NCBI GenBank assembly: GCA_035651455.1
Contig: DASRFR010000059.1
Span: 124,001 to 188,000, forward strand
Length of the DNA: 64,000 nucleotides
Source of the DNA: DASRFR01 sp035651455
GTDB lineage: Bacteria; Acidobacteriota; Terriglobia; Terriglobales; Acidobacteriaceae
Reading direction: 5' to 3'
The notes beneath the pieces are model-generated. The model was not told where the DNA came from. It did no database searches and worked only from the letters and a program-made list of their open reading frames with translations. Below, piece after piece: positions 16,589-24,494 of the stretch; the stretch's first letter is position 1; every line of letters starts with the position of its first letter. Both the position numbers and the translations under genes were made by a program.

Positions 16589-17946
16589 CTGTGACAGACC
16601 AGGGAAAAATGCTGATTGTCGACGATGAACTCAGCGTGCGCGACTCGCTTGGTAAATGGTTTCATGAGGAAGGCTACGATGTCACCACGGCCGAAAACGC
16701 CAGCGATGCTCTGACTCTTCTCGCGGGGCAAAAGTGGGATATTGCTCTTCTTGACATCAAGATGCGCGGTACCGACGGAATCGAACTCCAGCGCCGCATA
16801 CACGAGATCGATCCCAACCTCATCGTCATTATGATGACCGGCTACGCATCTGTCGAAACGGCCGTGGCCGCACTTAAGAATGGGGCCTACGACTACGTGA
16901 CCAAGCCGCTCGACCCTGACGAGATCGCGCACTTGGTCAAAAAGGCGCTCGCCCACAAGCGCACGGAGCAGGAAAATGTCTTGCTCCGCGAGACCGTCGC
17001 CGAAGTCGCGCGCCCTGAAGAAATTGTCGGCCAAAGTGCAACCATGAAGAAAGTCTTCGACGCCATTTCGACGGTGGGGCCTACGGATGCAACCGTTCTG
17101 GTAACGGGCGAGAGCGGCACCGGGAAGGAACTGGTCGCACGGGCCGTCCATCATGCCAGCCCGCGCCGCTTTCATCCGCTGGTGGTCATCCACTGCGGCG
17201 CGCTGACTGAAAGCTTGCTGGAGAGCGAACTCTTCGGCCATGAGAAAGGCGCCTTCACCGGCGCGCAGTACCGCAAAAAGGGCAAATTCGAAATCGCCGA
17301 AGGCGGAACCGTGTTCCTGGACGAAATCGGCGACATCAGTCTCAAAACCCAGACCGACCTGCTGCGGGTTCTGCAGGAACGCGAGATCGTTCGCGTGGGC
17401 AGCAATCAACCGATCAAAGTGGACTTTCGTTGCGTCGCCGCAACTAACAAAGACCTGGGTCAACTCATTGACGAAGGCAAGTTCCGCCCCGATCTCTTTT
17501 ATCGCCTTAACGTCTTCCGCATCGAGTTGCCGCCGTTGCGCGAGCGCCGTGATGACATTCCCGTGCTGGTCAATCATTTCGTGCGCAAGTTCTCGTTGCA
17601 GATGAACAAGAAAATCACTCGCGTGTCACCGCCGGCCATGAATCTGCTGCAGCAACAACCCTGGACCGGCAACGTGCGCGAACTGGAAAATGCCGTCGAG
17701 CGCGCCATGGTCGTCGCCGAAGAGCCGGAGCTGCGGGACCAGGACTTCGCGTTCAAAGTCAACGCCGTGCCGAACGGCGCGCCCAAGACCCTGGATGAAA
17801 TCGAGAAGGTCCACATCATGCGGGTGCTCGAACAGTGCAACTGGAACCAGACCCGCGCCGCCGAGATTCTCGACATCGACCGCGTAACCCTGCACCACAA
17901 ACTCAAGAGGTACGGCTGGAACAAATCCCTTCTCGAAACGCGATGA
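16585..17946 (+). CDS. NtrC-family sigma54-dependent response regulator
   Basis: 453 aa. Receiver domain with phospho-acceptor Asp57 (LLDIKMRGTDG) and the KPLDPDE loop, AAA+ domain with Walker A GESGTGKE, the GAFTGA sigma54-contact loop (HEKGAFTGAQ), Walker B (GGTVFLDEIG) and R-fingers, then a Fis-type HTH (NQTRAAEILDIDRVTLHHKL). The start is GTG at 16585, overlapping the kinase TGA, or GTG at 16591. It is the partner of the haem-motif kinase and presumably activates sigma54 promoters. I looked for a -24/-12 element before 12322 and 12980 and found none with correct GG-N10-GC spacing. Confidence 0.92.
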   Translation: MTVTDQGKMLIVDDELSVRDSLGKWFHEEGYDVTTAENASDALTLLAGQKWDIALLDIKMRGTDGIELQRRIHEIDPNLIVIMMTGYASVETAVAALKNGAYDYVTKPLDPDEIAHLVKKALAHKRTEQENVLLRETVAEVARPEEIVGQSATMKKVFDAISTVGPTDATVLVTGESGTGKELVARAVHHASPRRFHPLVVIHCGALTESLLESELFGHEKGAFTGAQYRKKGKFEIAEGGTVFLDEIGDISLKTQTDLLRVLQEREIVRVGSNQPIKVDFRCVAATNKDLGQLIDEGKFRPDLFYRLNVFRIELPPLRERRDDIPVLVNHFVRKFSLQMNKKITRVSPPAMNLLQQQPWTGNVRELENAVERAMVVAEEPELRDQDFAFKVNAVPNGAPKTLDEIEKVHIMRVLEQCNWNQTRAAEILDIDRVTLHHKLKRYGWNKSLLETR

Positions 17947-18476
17947 AGACATTGCAACTGCTTCCGATCGGGCTTCTCGACTCCGATCTCCTGATGGACC
18001 TGGGGGCCGCTCTGGCGAACGTGTTCCGCGTTCCCTGCGAGTTGCTGCCCTTTAGCCTCGACCCCGAATTCGCCTTTCACGGCGAGCGCCAGCAGTACCA
18101 CTCCTCCGAACTTTTGCGCCGGATGCAGGCCCAGCTGCGCGACGAATCGTGGCGCCTGCTGGGCGTCACCAACATGGATCTTTATATTCCGATCCTGACG
18201 TTCGTCTTCGGGGAGGCCCAGATGGGCGGTCCCTGCGCCGTGGTCTCTACTCACCGACTCACGCAGCAGTTTTACGGGCTTCCCCACGACCAGGACCTCG
18301 TCCGTGACCGCCTGATCAAGGAAGCGGTCCACGAGATTGGTCACACCTTAAACCTTACCCACTGCGATGATTACCGGTGCGCGATGTCTCCCTCGCACGC
18401 CGTGGAATGGATCGACCTGAAAGAGTCCGAACTGTGCGCAACTTGCCAGAGCCGCGTGTTCGAAGTGCCGGCGTAG
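17943..18476 (+). CDS. Archaemetzincin-type zinc metalloprotease
   Basis: 177 aa; the ATG at 17943 overlaps the NtrC stop (ATGA). It contains HEIGHTLNLTHC (His130, His134 and His140 as zinc ligands, Glu131 as base), followed by C146-x-M148 (the Met turn region) and C165xxC168. This is the archaemetzincin signature HExxHxxGxxHCx4CxM...CxxC, with a second structural zinc held by the four Cys. Asn137 occupies the place of the usual Gly. There is no signal peptide, so it is probably cytoplasmic. Its substrate is unknown, as for the family generally. Co-translation with a sigma54 regulator suggests a role in the same redox response. Confidence 0.9.
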   Translation: MKTLQLLPIGLLDSDLLMDLGAALANVFRVPCELLPFSLDPEFAFHGERQQYHSSELLRRMQAQLRDESWRLLGVTNMDLYIPILTFVFGEAQMGGPCAVVSTHRLTQQFYGLPHDQDLVRDRLIKEAVHEIGHTLNLTHCDDYRCAMSPSHAVEWIDLKESELCATCQSRVFEVPA

Positions 18477-18479
18477 CCA

Positions 18480-19247
18480 TCAACCTGGGGATTTCGAAGG
18501 GGCCATTATCCCTTCCCACCATTGACGCTCAGGAACTGGAGCTTTCGGCCGCCCAGCCGCCAGCCTGTTGATTTCGGCACTGGAAACCTGCACGCCCGCC
18601 CCTTGTTGCTCCAACTGACGAGGGTTGCGAGGGTAGCCGTCGTTGTCATCTTGATGGCTTTCGCCGTCTCTGTTTCCTTTCTCTTCGTGATTGGCGTACT
18701 GGTTATTTTCATCCTGGATTTCGTCCTCTTCGTCGCCGTCGCGGGCTTCTCCGCACTGGCAGGCGCCAGGCTCACAGCCGCACTCTTCATCTTGAGCTTG
18801 CTCTTCCTGGCACTCGCATTCTTCCTGATACTCGTCGTCGTCCGGGGACCAGGGATCGACACCGAGGGGAGTGTTCTTGACCGCGCGCGGATTAATGACA
18901 ACGTGAGTTTCCATGGGCTGGAAGTTGGTGTGGCGCAAGTTGACCGAGGCGGTCTGGAGCGCGTAGAGGAGGAGGCCAGCGGTCTTGCCGTCGATCTGGT
19001 TAGCGAGGATGAGGCGCATGACCTGCATCAGCGCGATCTGGACGGAGTTGGCATCTTCAAGGACAGGCAAGTCGAGGGCGGCGCGGGAGCGGCGTTTCTT
19101 GTGGTTGATAGCGATGCGCTGGTCGTGCCACTTCTTGTGAAAGAAACAGAAGCGGCTACGGCGCAGGGCGGGAGATCCGCACAGGGTCCCGTTCACCCGG
19201 ATGTGCTGGCAGCGAAGGATTTCAGGTGGAAACTCGGAATATTGCAT
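18480..19247 (-). CDS. Conserved hypothetical protein with a CxxC-type N-terminal metal site and acidic Cys-rich tail
   Basis: 255 aa. The N-terminus has C13QHIRVNGTLCGSPALRRSRFCFFH, a C-x9-C-x10-C-x2-H pattern that probably binds zinc; I associate it with a multicopy hypothetical family of acidobacterial genomes, but have no named function. A helical middle (residues 65-110) is followed by a very acidic low-complexity stretch (about 140-200) with repeated Cys (ECECQEE, ECGCEPGACQC). Convergent with the archaemetzincin gene, ending 4 bp after it. It sits 117 bp from the insertion sequence. The Gln/Asp/Glu-rich tail is longer than I would expect for a structured domain. Confidence 0.7.
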   Translation of the reverse strand: MQYSEFPPEILRCQHIRVNGTLCGSPALRRSRFCFFHKKWHDQRIAINHKKRRSRAALDLPVLEDANSVQIALMQVMRLILANQIDGKTAGLLLYALQTASVNLRHTNFQPMETHVVINPRAVKNTPLGVDPWSPDDDEYQEECECQEEQAQDEECGCEPGACQCGEARDGDEEDEIQDENNQYANHEEKGNRDGESHQDDNDGYPRNPRQLEQQGAGVQVSSAEINRLAAGRPKAPVPERQWWEGIMAPSKSPG

Positions 19248-19363
19248 CAGTTATGACTCCGTGACGGTGATGATTGGTGTTTGCTGGGGCGCGCAGGGAA
19301 TGAGAAAAAATGGGAGAAGCGAGCCCCCCTCCCTTCCTCCCGGTGATCTTTGGCAATGAAGAA

Positions 19364-19371
19364 GATAGGCG
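19364..19371 (+). repeat. Target-site duplication, left copy (GATAGGCG)
   Basis: Identical 8-mer to 21670-21677, immediately outside the left inverted repeat. Eight bases is the duplication length of the IS1595 family. Confidence 0.85.
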
Positions 19372-19395
19372 GGCAATAATATACTTGACTAACCA
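19372..19395 (+). repeat. Left terminal inverted repeat of the IS1595-type element
   Basis: Starts with GG and contains ATAATATACTTGACTAACCA, shared exactly with the right end; only positions 3 and 4 differ (CA here, TG at the right end). Confidence 0.9.
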
Positions 19396-19482
19396 TGAGA
19401 AGAACTAATAAATTAGTTCCTGCCGTGACAGGACGCAAATTGCTGAACATCGATGCCAATAACCCGGAAGCGATTACGCTCC

Positions 19483-19692
19483 TCAGCGCCTACCGCGAAG
19501 CGCCTGGACTACTCCGTCAATCGTGTCCGCCTTTAGGGCAACAGGGTCAATCTGGACGCCGAGCAAGACGTGACATGAAGGACAGGAATAAGTAATCGTC
19601 CTCCACGAAGACCCGAATAGTGTAGTTGCGTTAACCTCGTTGAAATTTACCCGCATGATCGGCGCTTCACACTTAGGGCAAAGAGCTGCCAT
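19483..19692 (-). CDS. Small zinc-ribbon passenger protein of the IS element
   Basis: 69 aa from the ATG at 19692; an in-frame TTG at 19740 overlaps the stop of the HEPN-like gene (TTGA) and would give 85 aa. The frame shows LCPKCEAPI and YSCPSCHVLL, two CxxC knuckles about 25 residues apart, so a zinc ribbon is likely. It directly follows the HEPN-like gene on the same strand, so the two are probably co-transcribed. A role as antitoxin, DNA-binding partner or transposition accessory cannot be decided from the sequence. Confidence 0.6.
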   Translation of the reverse strand: MAALCPKCEAPIMRVNFNEVNATTLFGSSWRTITYSCPSCHVLLGVQIDPVALKADTIDGVVQALRGRR

Positions 19693-19736
19693 GGTAGTTT
19701 TTACCCCTTCTCCCCTCGCCGGGGGCGCGAATTGTG

Positions 19737-20471
19737 TCAAACCAAATACTGACTGAAGCTATCGATTATTCCGCTGACAAACTCCGACATTTTATAGAGC
19801 GTTTCAAGAACCGACTTACTACCGACAATCTCAAGATCGCGGAACGCTATATCGGTGCCGAACTTGATATTCTCTGCCGCATTCGCAAACGTGGAGGCGG
19901 GAACATTCAAGAGTTCCTCGCCAAGTTCAATGTGGTAACTGCCACTCAAATCGGAAAGCCAAACATTCTCCCGCTTCAGGCCCCAACACTTGAGAGCACA
20001 TGCAATCGGGACAATGAGTTTATGCTTGTCCATAATGTCGAGTTGGTGGAGATGCCAGAGCGTGTCATCTGTACTGCGGTAAGGTTGTATCTTGCGGATC
20101 AAATCAAGGATTTCTGGCCTAATTTGCGTTACTTCTCTTTTGCCAAAGGCAGAGTCATATTGCTGTCGCGTCTTTGTGATGGGAAAGTCGATCTTGTCCG
20201 GAATCCCTCCACTGACTTCGACCAGTTGCCACGCGAGATGGTCAAGGCTGCTGCGCAGGTTATGCAAAGCGTCGCCAATGACAAGAGAGATGTCTGCCGG
20301 CATTGGATCGACCCGGGTGACGTAATAAGCTACGTGCTCAATTTGCGGCTTAGGCTTGATTCCGAGACTATAGAAGTCTCTGCCGAGGAATGCCGAGACC
20401 AGACTTTCGAGGTCGTCGATGTGCTTATTGGCCCGTTCAATTTTAAGCTCGATACCGGACATTCTGTTCAT
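19737..20471 (-). CDS. HEPN-like passenger protein with an RX4H motif
   Basis: 244 aa, ATG at 20471. The segment GDALHNLRSSLDHLAWQL resembles a recurrent helix in HEPN-fold hypothetical proteins, and R73-SSLD-H78 fits the RX4-6H motif that forms the active site of HEPN ribonucleases. The rest is mixed helix with no further motif. It lies within the IS element, between the zinc-ribbon gene (downstream) and a divergent 54-aa gene 17 bp upstream. Toxin-like RNase activity is an inference from one short motif. An opposing plus-strand frame of similar length covers the same bases and was rejected as a mirror ORF. Confidence 0.6.
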   Translation of the reverse strand: MNRMSGIELKIERANKHIDDLESLVSAFLGRDFYSLGIKPKPQIEHVAYYVTRVDPMPADISLVIGDALHNLRSSLDHLAWQLVEVSGGIPDKIDFPITKTRQQYDSAFGKREVTQIRPEILDLIRKIQPYRSTDDTLWHLHQLDIMDKHKLIVPIACALKCWGLKRENVWLSDLSGSYHIELGEELLNVPASTFANAAENIKFGTDIAFRDLEIVGSKSVLETLYKMSEFVSGIIDSFSQYLV

Positions 20472-20488
20472 TGGAGTATGATTGGCGC

Positions 20489-20653
20489 ATGAAGTCTAAA
20501 ACTGATGCCCAGTACGAGCAATTCACTGGAGCGCTAAGAAGGGTGCTCCAGGTATCCCACGATGAAATGAAAGCTAAACTTGACGCCGAGAAGCAAGAGA
20601 AGAAACGGCAGCCGAAACCGGCTTCCGGCCGCGCTTCCCGCGCAAAGGATTAG
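20489..20653 (+). CDS. 54-aa charged passenger protein
   Basis: Starts at the ATG at 20489 (GGAG about 12 bases upstream) and ends in convergence with the transposase stop. The first 35 residues (YEQFTGALRRVLQVSHDEMK) are amphipathic and resemble small proteins often seen beside TA or phage genes, and the tail is Lys/Arg/Pro-rich. Divergent from the HEPN-like gene. No function can be assigned; an antitoxin or nucleic-acid-binding role would be speculation. Confidence 0.5.
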   Translation: MKSKTDAQYEQFTGALRRVLQVSHDEMKAKLDAEKQEKKRQPKPASGRASRAKD

Positions 20654-21621
20654 AGATTCGCTTCACTGCCGTCCTTGCCAGTGACTTCTGTAAACGTGAG
20701 CCTGCGCCCCGCGATTCCGAGCAGAGCCTTATCGAATCTGTCTTTATCGGTCAGCTTATTCCCGTCCTCATCCTTGCGATTGTTGTAGCGAAATACCTGC
20801 TCATCCAAATAGCGATCTAGATGGAACGGCTCAACGGCAACGTAGGTTCCGCGCAGGGTTCTTTTAAGCAGCGACCAAAAATTCTCGATTCCCTGAGTGT
20901 GAACCTGCCCGTTGACGTAGGTTTCGGAATGCTTCACAACGTCATGCACGAACCGTACGCGCAGGTTGTCATATCCGAGCCATTCATCCGTGTAGACCTT
21001 CGATCCGTACTTCACAGCATTCAAGACTTCTTTTTGCAGGGTTTCACGCTTCACGTTGGGAATGACCTTGGCGCGGACTTTGCGCACGTCACGCTCCAGC
21101 ATTCCCATAACGACAGTCTTGCCCTTCGATCCGCCTTCGATGTTGTAACGGATACGCTTTTCCTTGTGCATGTTCTTCAGTTGTCCGCCGATGAATGTCT
21201 CATCGGTTTCGACTGGGCCCGAACCTCCGCCAAGCTTAGTAAACGAGCGATCCTTAAGAGCCAATCGCAAACGGTGCAAGACAAACCAAGCGGATTTCTG
21301 AGTGATTCCCAAGTCGCGCGCAATTTCGTAGGACGATACACCGTTCTTGCAGTTCACAAGCATCCAGAGCGCCGTGAGCCATTTGTCCAAGGGAATGGGC
21401 GAATCCTCGAAGATCGTCCCGACCTTGACGGAGAACTGGCGACCGCACTTTTTGCATTTCCAGCGCTTCTGCGTGGCAAGGTAATGGTGATCCTTGCCGA
21501 CGCACTTCGGGCAGGTGGGAATGCCATTTTCCCATCGCAGATTGGCGACCGTGTCAATGCAGGTCTGCTCATCCGAGAAATACCGGATAGCTTGTTGAAG
21601 CGTCTTGACTTGCGCGTCCAT
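20650..21621 (-). CDS. IS1595-family (ISXO2-like) transposase
   Basis: 323 aa from the ATG at 21621. An N-terminal zinc ribbon (CPKCVGKDHHYL.....WKCKKCGRQF) is followed by the ISXO2 catalytic domain. The DDE-type residues appear as VETDETFIGG, YTDEWLGYD, and GIENFWSLLKRTLRG, the last supplying the N..K pair typical of this family (DDNK). The frame is intact and both element ends are present, so it may be active. It binds the inverted repeats starting 25 bp upstream of its own start codon. Confidence 0.93.
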   Translation of the reverse strand: MDAQVKTLQQAIRYFSDEQTCIDTVANLRWENGIPTCPKCVGKDHHYLATQKRWKCKKCGRQFSVKVGTIFEDSPIPLDKWLTALWMLVNCKNGVSSYEIARDLGITQKSAWFVLHRLRLALKDRSFTKLGGGSGPVETDETFIGGQLKNMHKEKRIRYNIEGGSKGKTVVMGMLERDVRKVRAKVIPNVKRETLQKEVLNAVKYGSKVYTDEWLGYDNLRVRFVHDVVKHSETYVNGQVHTQGIENFWSLLKRTLRGTYVAVEPFHLDRYLDEQVFRYNNRKDEDGNKLTDKDRFDKALLGIAGRRLTFTEVTGKDGSEANL

Positions 21622-21645
21622 GTACAAACATTACCAAACTGATGT

Positions 21646-21669
21646 TGGTTAGTCAAGTATATTATCACC
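21646..21669 (-). repeat. Right terminal inverted repeat of the IS1595-type element
   Basis: Reverse complement of the left end in 22 of 24 positions. It overlaps the upstream region of the transposase gene and so may also contain its promoter. Confidence 0.9.
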
Positions 21670-21677
21670 GATAGGCG
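21670..21677 (+). repeat. Target-site duplication, right copy (GATAGGCG)
   Basis: Perfect match to 19364-19371. The next bases (AGATAGGC) partly repeat the same word, so the target itself was a small GATAGGC tandem. Confidence 0.85.
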
Positions 21678-22216
21678 AGATAGGCAGGGCAAAATCTTGA
21701 GCGAGAAGGAGATGGGGAGAAAATATTGAAAACAGGGCAGTTGGCAGGAGTAGAACATGGGAAGTGCGGGTAAAAAGGCCGGGTACACTGTTAAGCTATT
21801 CTCCTGCGCAGCTAAGTATCTATGCTGGCAGATAGCTTATAGTGAAGTCTGTGAGGTCAAGGAGAAAATTTGGGGATGAGTGCAGGAATGGGAAAGGAAA
21901 CGAATTCGCAGGGGTCGTCCAGCTCAAATTGTGGAAATTGCCGCTAGGCGATGTGAGATGGCAAACTATGATCAGGCTAGCAAATCGATGCGCAGTTTCT
22001 CGCGCATTGCGAGGCTCTCTCTGTATTCCTTGGCCTCAGCGGTTTTGATGAATTGCGCGCTTAGCCCCCTCCTTTGAACAAATTCCTCAATTTCGTCGAG
22101 GTTTACGTCACTGTAGAACTCCTTTCGTCGATTAACTAAATTCACAGCACGATCAACCACGGTGTCGAGCGTTACGGCAGGCGCGCAGAGTTCGGCTTAT
22201 AACTACGGAGGGGAGG
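21678..22216. other. AT-richer gene-poor stretch beside the IS element
   Basis: About 540 bp without a convincing gene other than the short minus frame at 21972-22160. Several short plus-strand frames (for example from 21880) are interrupted and show no family. It looks like degraded accessory DNA that continues the left flank (19248-19363) of the insertion. Confidence 0.4.
21972..22160 (-). pseudogene. Possible short hypothetical protein or gene remnant
   Basis: 62 aa from a GTG; the frame is closed upstream by a TAA at about 22199. The translation (VDRAVNLVNRRKEFYSDVNL, then a charged helix ending EKLRIDLLA) is protein-like, helical and free of the repeats seen in shadow frames, but I recognise no family. 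It may be the C-terminal remnant of a longer gene. Confidence 0.3.
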
Positions 22217-23044
22217 TCAGGGCAGGAAGGCTTTCATGCAGAAGGCGCTTCCGCCGGATTTTTCAAACTCCGATGTGTCAATCACCACCGGCTCGAGACC
22301 TTCGCTTTTGAGTATCGATGCCAAATGGTCGGTGAGATGGGGTGTGATGTAGCGCCCGTTGGCGACGATGCCGTTGCCCATGAAACCATGTGCTTCCTCG
22401 GCGGTAAGCGCGTGGATCCTGGTCCAGCCTTCTTTCAGGCTTGCCAGGGAATCTTCGGAAAACGCAGCGGGATAGATCAGCGCCGCTTCGCGATTCAGAG
22501 GGCAGAGGCAGGTATCGAGGTGGTAGCAGCGCTCGTCGACGAGGCGCAAGGAAGTGACGGGGATGCCGATCTCCTGCATCGCCGCCGAAAACTTGTTGAT
22601 GGCGGCGCGCGTCGAGCGGAAGCCGTATCCGGCCCAGATTCGCGAGCGGTCGGGATGCCAGAGCAAATCGCCGTGGCCCTCGAGACACTCGCCGTAGAGG
22701 TCGACAGAAATGACTTTGTACCCGCGATTGCGGAACCACTCGACGTAGAACGGCACCTCGCGCTGCCGCGACAGGAATCGCATTTCGCTGGGCACAATGA
22801 AATTGCCGATCTTCTCGTGGTAACCGACGAAGACCTGGTTAGCGGCGAAGACCATGTCTTCCAGGCCGTCCACGGGGTCGATGGTTTCGACGTGCAGGCC
22901 GGAGGTTTCGAGGGTGCGCAGTAGAGTCTCCCATTGCTGGCGCGCCTTGGCACGATCCACGGGGACGCCGGATTGCATGTAGGGGTTTTTGACGTCCCGC
23001 ACATCAAAGTATGTGGGAGGACAGAGGAGGACGCGGTTGGTCAT
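22217..23044 (-). CDS. Guanidino-group-modifying enzyme (DDAH/arginine deiminase-like)
   Basis: 275 aa. Conserved features of the amidinotransferase/DDAH superfamily: FAANQVFV with the substrate Asp/Asn region, ECLEGHGDLLW (Glu and Asp that bind the guanidine), HLDTCLCPL (catalytic His) and SGGSAFCMK near the C-terminus (nucleophilic Cys267). It hydrolyses arginine or a methylated arginine to citrulline, or possibly arginine to ornithine as in ArgZ. At the end of the minus-strand arginine/carbamoyl cluster, where it would supply citrulline or ornithine. Exact substrate is not decidable here. Confidence 0.85.
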   Translation of the reverse strand: MTNRVLLCPPTYFDVRDVKNPYMQSGVPVDRAKARQQWETLLRTLETSGLHVETIDPVDGLEDMVFAANQVFVGYHEKIGNFIVPSEMRFLSRQREVPFYVEWFRNRGYKVISVDLYGECLEGHGDLLWHPDRSRIWAGYGFRSTRAAINKFSAAMQEIGIPVTSLRLVDERCYHLDTCLCPLNREAALIYPAAFSEDSLASLKEGWTRIHALTAEEAHGFMGNGIVANGRYITPHLTDHLASILKSEGLEPVVIDTSEFEKSGGSAFCMKAFLP

Positions 23045-23104
23045 GTGTGGTGAATATAGCGCCGCAGAGCCGGGTTTCCAAATAGCGATGGCGGCGTAGC
23101 AGGA

Positions 23105-23165
23105 TCGGGAATCCGCGCTGAAAGGGGCAAGCCCTGTCGGCGCGGCTGACGCCGCACCCTACCTT
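23105..23165. repeat. REP-like hairpin in the spacer between the guanidino enzyme and ornithine aminotransferase genes
   Basis: GCGCGGCTGACGCCGC (starting near 23140) folds into a GC hairpin with loop TGAC, flanked by AGCCCTGTC and ACCCTACC. The wording resembles dispersed intergenic repeats of Terriglobia, which I recall but cannot verify. Only one copy was noticed in this window. Confidence 0.35.
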
Positions 23166-23237
23166 GTTCTTATTGGCAGGCTGAAGCGGTGCGTCCCCTT
23201 TGGGCTCAATACCTGCTTGGCAGATTGCTCGAATGAA

Positions 23238-24467
23238 TCATGGATGCGAACGCTTCTCCACGAGTTTCTTTATGCGCTCGAATGCCCAGTCAATCTCCTC
23301 GCGCTTGATGACGAGGGGCGGCGCGATGCGAATCACGTGGTCATGGGTCTCCTTGCACAGGATGCCTTCGCACATGAGCGCTTCGCAGTAAGGCCGCGCC
23401 GGACTGTTCAGCTCCACACCAATCCACAAGCCTTTGCCGCGAACTTCTTTCAGGTCGGAGCTGCGCATGCTCTTGAGCAATCCGAGAAAGTAGGCGCCCA
23501 GTTCCGCGGAGCGCTCCACAAGCTTCTCCTCGACCAGCACTCGCAATGCGGTTCGGGCCACCGCGCAACCCAGCGGATTTCCGCCGAAGGTGCTGCCATG
23601 ATCGCCGGGCCGATAGACGCCGAGGATTTCCGTCGACGCCAGCACTGCCGAGACCGGGTAGAAGCCGCCGGCCAAAGCTTTGCCGACGATCAGCACGTCC
23701 GGAGTGATGCCTTCATGCATGTAGGCGAACAGCTTGCCGGTGCGGCCCAGGCCCGACTGGATTTCATCCGCCATCAGCAGCACGCGGTTCTCGCGGCAAA
23801 TGCCGGCGGCTTCTTTCAAGAATCCAGCGGGTGGAATGACAATGCCCGCTTCACCCTGGATAGGCTCGACGAGGAATGCGCACGTATTCGGTGTAATGGC
23901 TGCGCGCAGCGCCTGAGCGTCGCCGAAGGGAATGATCTTGAAGCCCGGCGTGAACGGGCCGAAGCCGTCGCGGTATTGCTCGTCCGTGGAGAAGCTGACG
24001 ATCGTGACAGTGCGGCCATGAAAATTATTGGCGCAGACAATGATCTCCGCCTTGCCCTGGGGAATGCCCTTGACCCTGTACCCCCACTTGCGCGCGGTCT
24101 TCACCGCCGTCTCCACGGCCTCGGCCCCGGAGTTCATGGGCAGCGCCATGTCGAAGCCAGTGAGTTCGTGCAATTCCTTGTAGAGCAGCGGCAATTGATC
24201 GTTGCGGAATGCGCGCGAAGTGAGCGTCACCTGCTTCGCCTGCTCAGTGAGTGTCGCCAGGATGCGCGGATGGCAGTGGCCCTGGTTAACGGCGGAATAC
24301 GCGGCCAGGCAATCGAGATAGCGTTTACCTTCTACGTCGTAAACCCAGACGCCTTCCGCCCGCTGGATAACGACTTCCAGCGGATGATAGTTGTGCGCGC
24401 CATACTGATTTTCGAGCTCGACGAATTCGCGGGAACGCTGTTGCTCCCTGCTTTCAATAGCCGGCAT
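23238..24467 (-). CDS. rocD: Ornithine aminotransferase
   Basis: 409 aa class III aminotransferase; AGAGGA precedes the ATG. It has GAHNYHPLEVVIQRAEGVWV (RocD-type N-terminus), MNSGAEAVETAVKTARKWGY, ANNFHGRT, ADEIQSGLGRTG with the PLP Asp, and VGKALAGGFYPVSA with the Schiff-base Lys. It transfers the delta-amino group of ornithine to 2-oxoglutarate, giving glutamate-5-semialdehyde. Within this cluster it would drain ornithine made by the carbamoyltransferase or guanidino enzyme into glutamate/proline. 27 bp after the ATCase-like gene. Confidence 0.92.
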   Translation of the reverse strand: MPAIESREQQRSREFVELENQYGAHNYHPLEVVIQRAEGVWVYDVEGKRYLDCLAAYSAVNQGHCHPRILATLTEQAKQVTLTSRAFRNDQLPLLYKELHELTGFDMALPMNSGAEAVETAVKTARKWGYRVKGIPQGKAEIIVCANNFHGRTVTIVSFSTDEQYRDGFGPFTPGFKIIPFGDAQALRAAITPNTCAFLVEPIQGEAGIVIPPAGFLKEAAGICRENRVLLMADEIQSGLGRTGKLFAYMHEGITPDVLIVGKALAGGFYPVSAVLASTEILGVYRPGDHGSTFGGNPLGCAVARTALRVLVEEKLVERSAELGAYFLGLLKSMRSSDLKEVRGKGLWIGVELNSPARPYCEALMCEGILCKETHDHVIRIAPPLVIKREEIDWAFERIKKLVEKRSHP

Positions 24468-24494
24468 CTTGGTTTCCTCTCAGTAGTCTGACTA

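Larger units (their letters stand above)
19372..21669. mobile_element. IS1595/ISXO2-type element with passenger genes, 2298 bp
   Basis: Bounded by 24-bp terminal inverted repeats matching in 22 positions and flanked by a perfect 8-bp direct repeat, so both ends and the insertion event are defined by sequence alone. It contains an ISXO2-type transposase (minus strand), a 54-aa plus-strand gene, a 244-aa HEPN-like gene and a zinc-ribbon gene. The element is visibly more AT-rich than its surroundings, consistent with acquisition from another host. Typical IS1595 elements of this group are near 1 kb without cargo, so roughly half of this one is passenger DNA. Confidence 0.9.

Noticed and set aside
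18522..19256. 244-aa plus-strand frame with hydrophobic runs suggesting membrane protein
   Set aside because: Antisense of the acidic GAA/GAG-rich tail of the minus-strand gene; Leu/Phe runs are the complement of Glu/Lys codons.
19734..20492. 252-aa plus-strand frame opposite the HEPN-like gene
   Set aside because: Its translation matches no family, while the minus strand shows a HEPN-type helix and an operon-like overlap with the zinc ribbon.
23217..24491. 424-aa plus-strand frame opposite ornithine aminotransferase
   Set aside because: Mirror frame caused by high GC; the minus strand carries every rocD motif.
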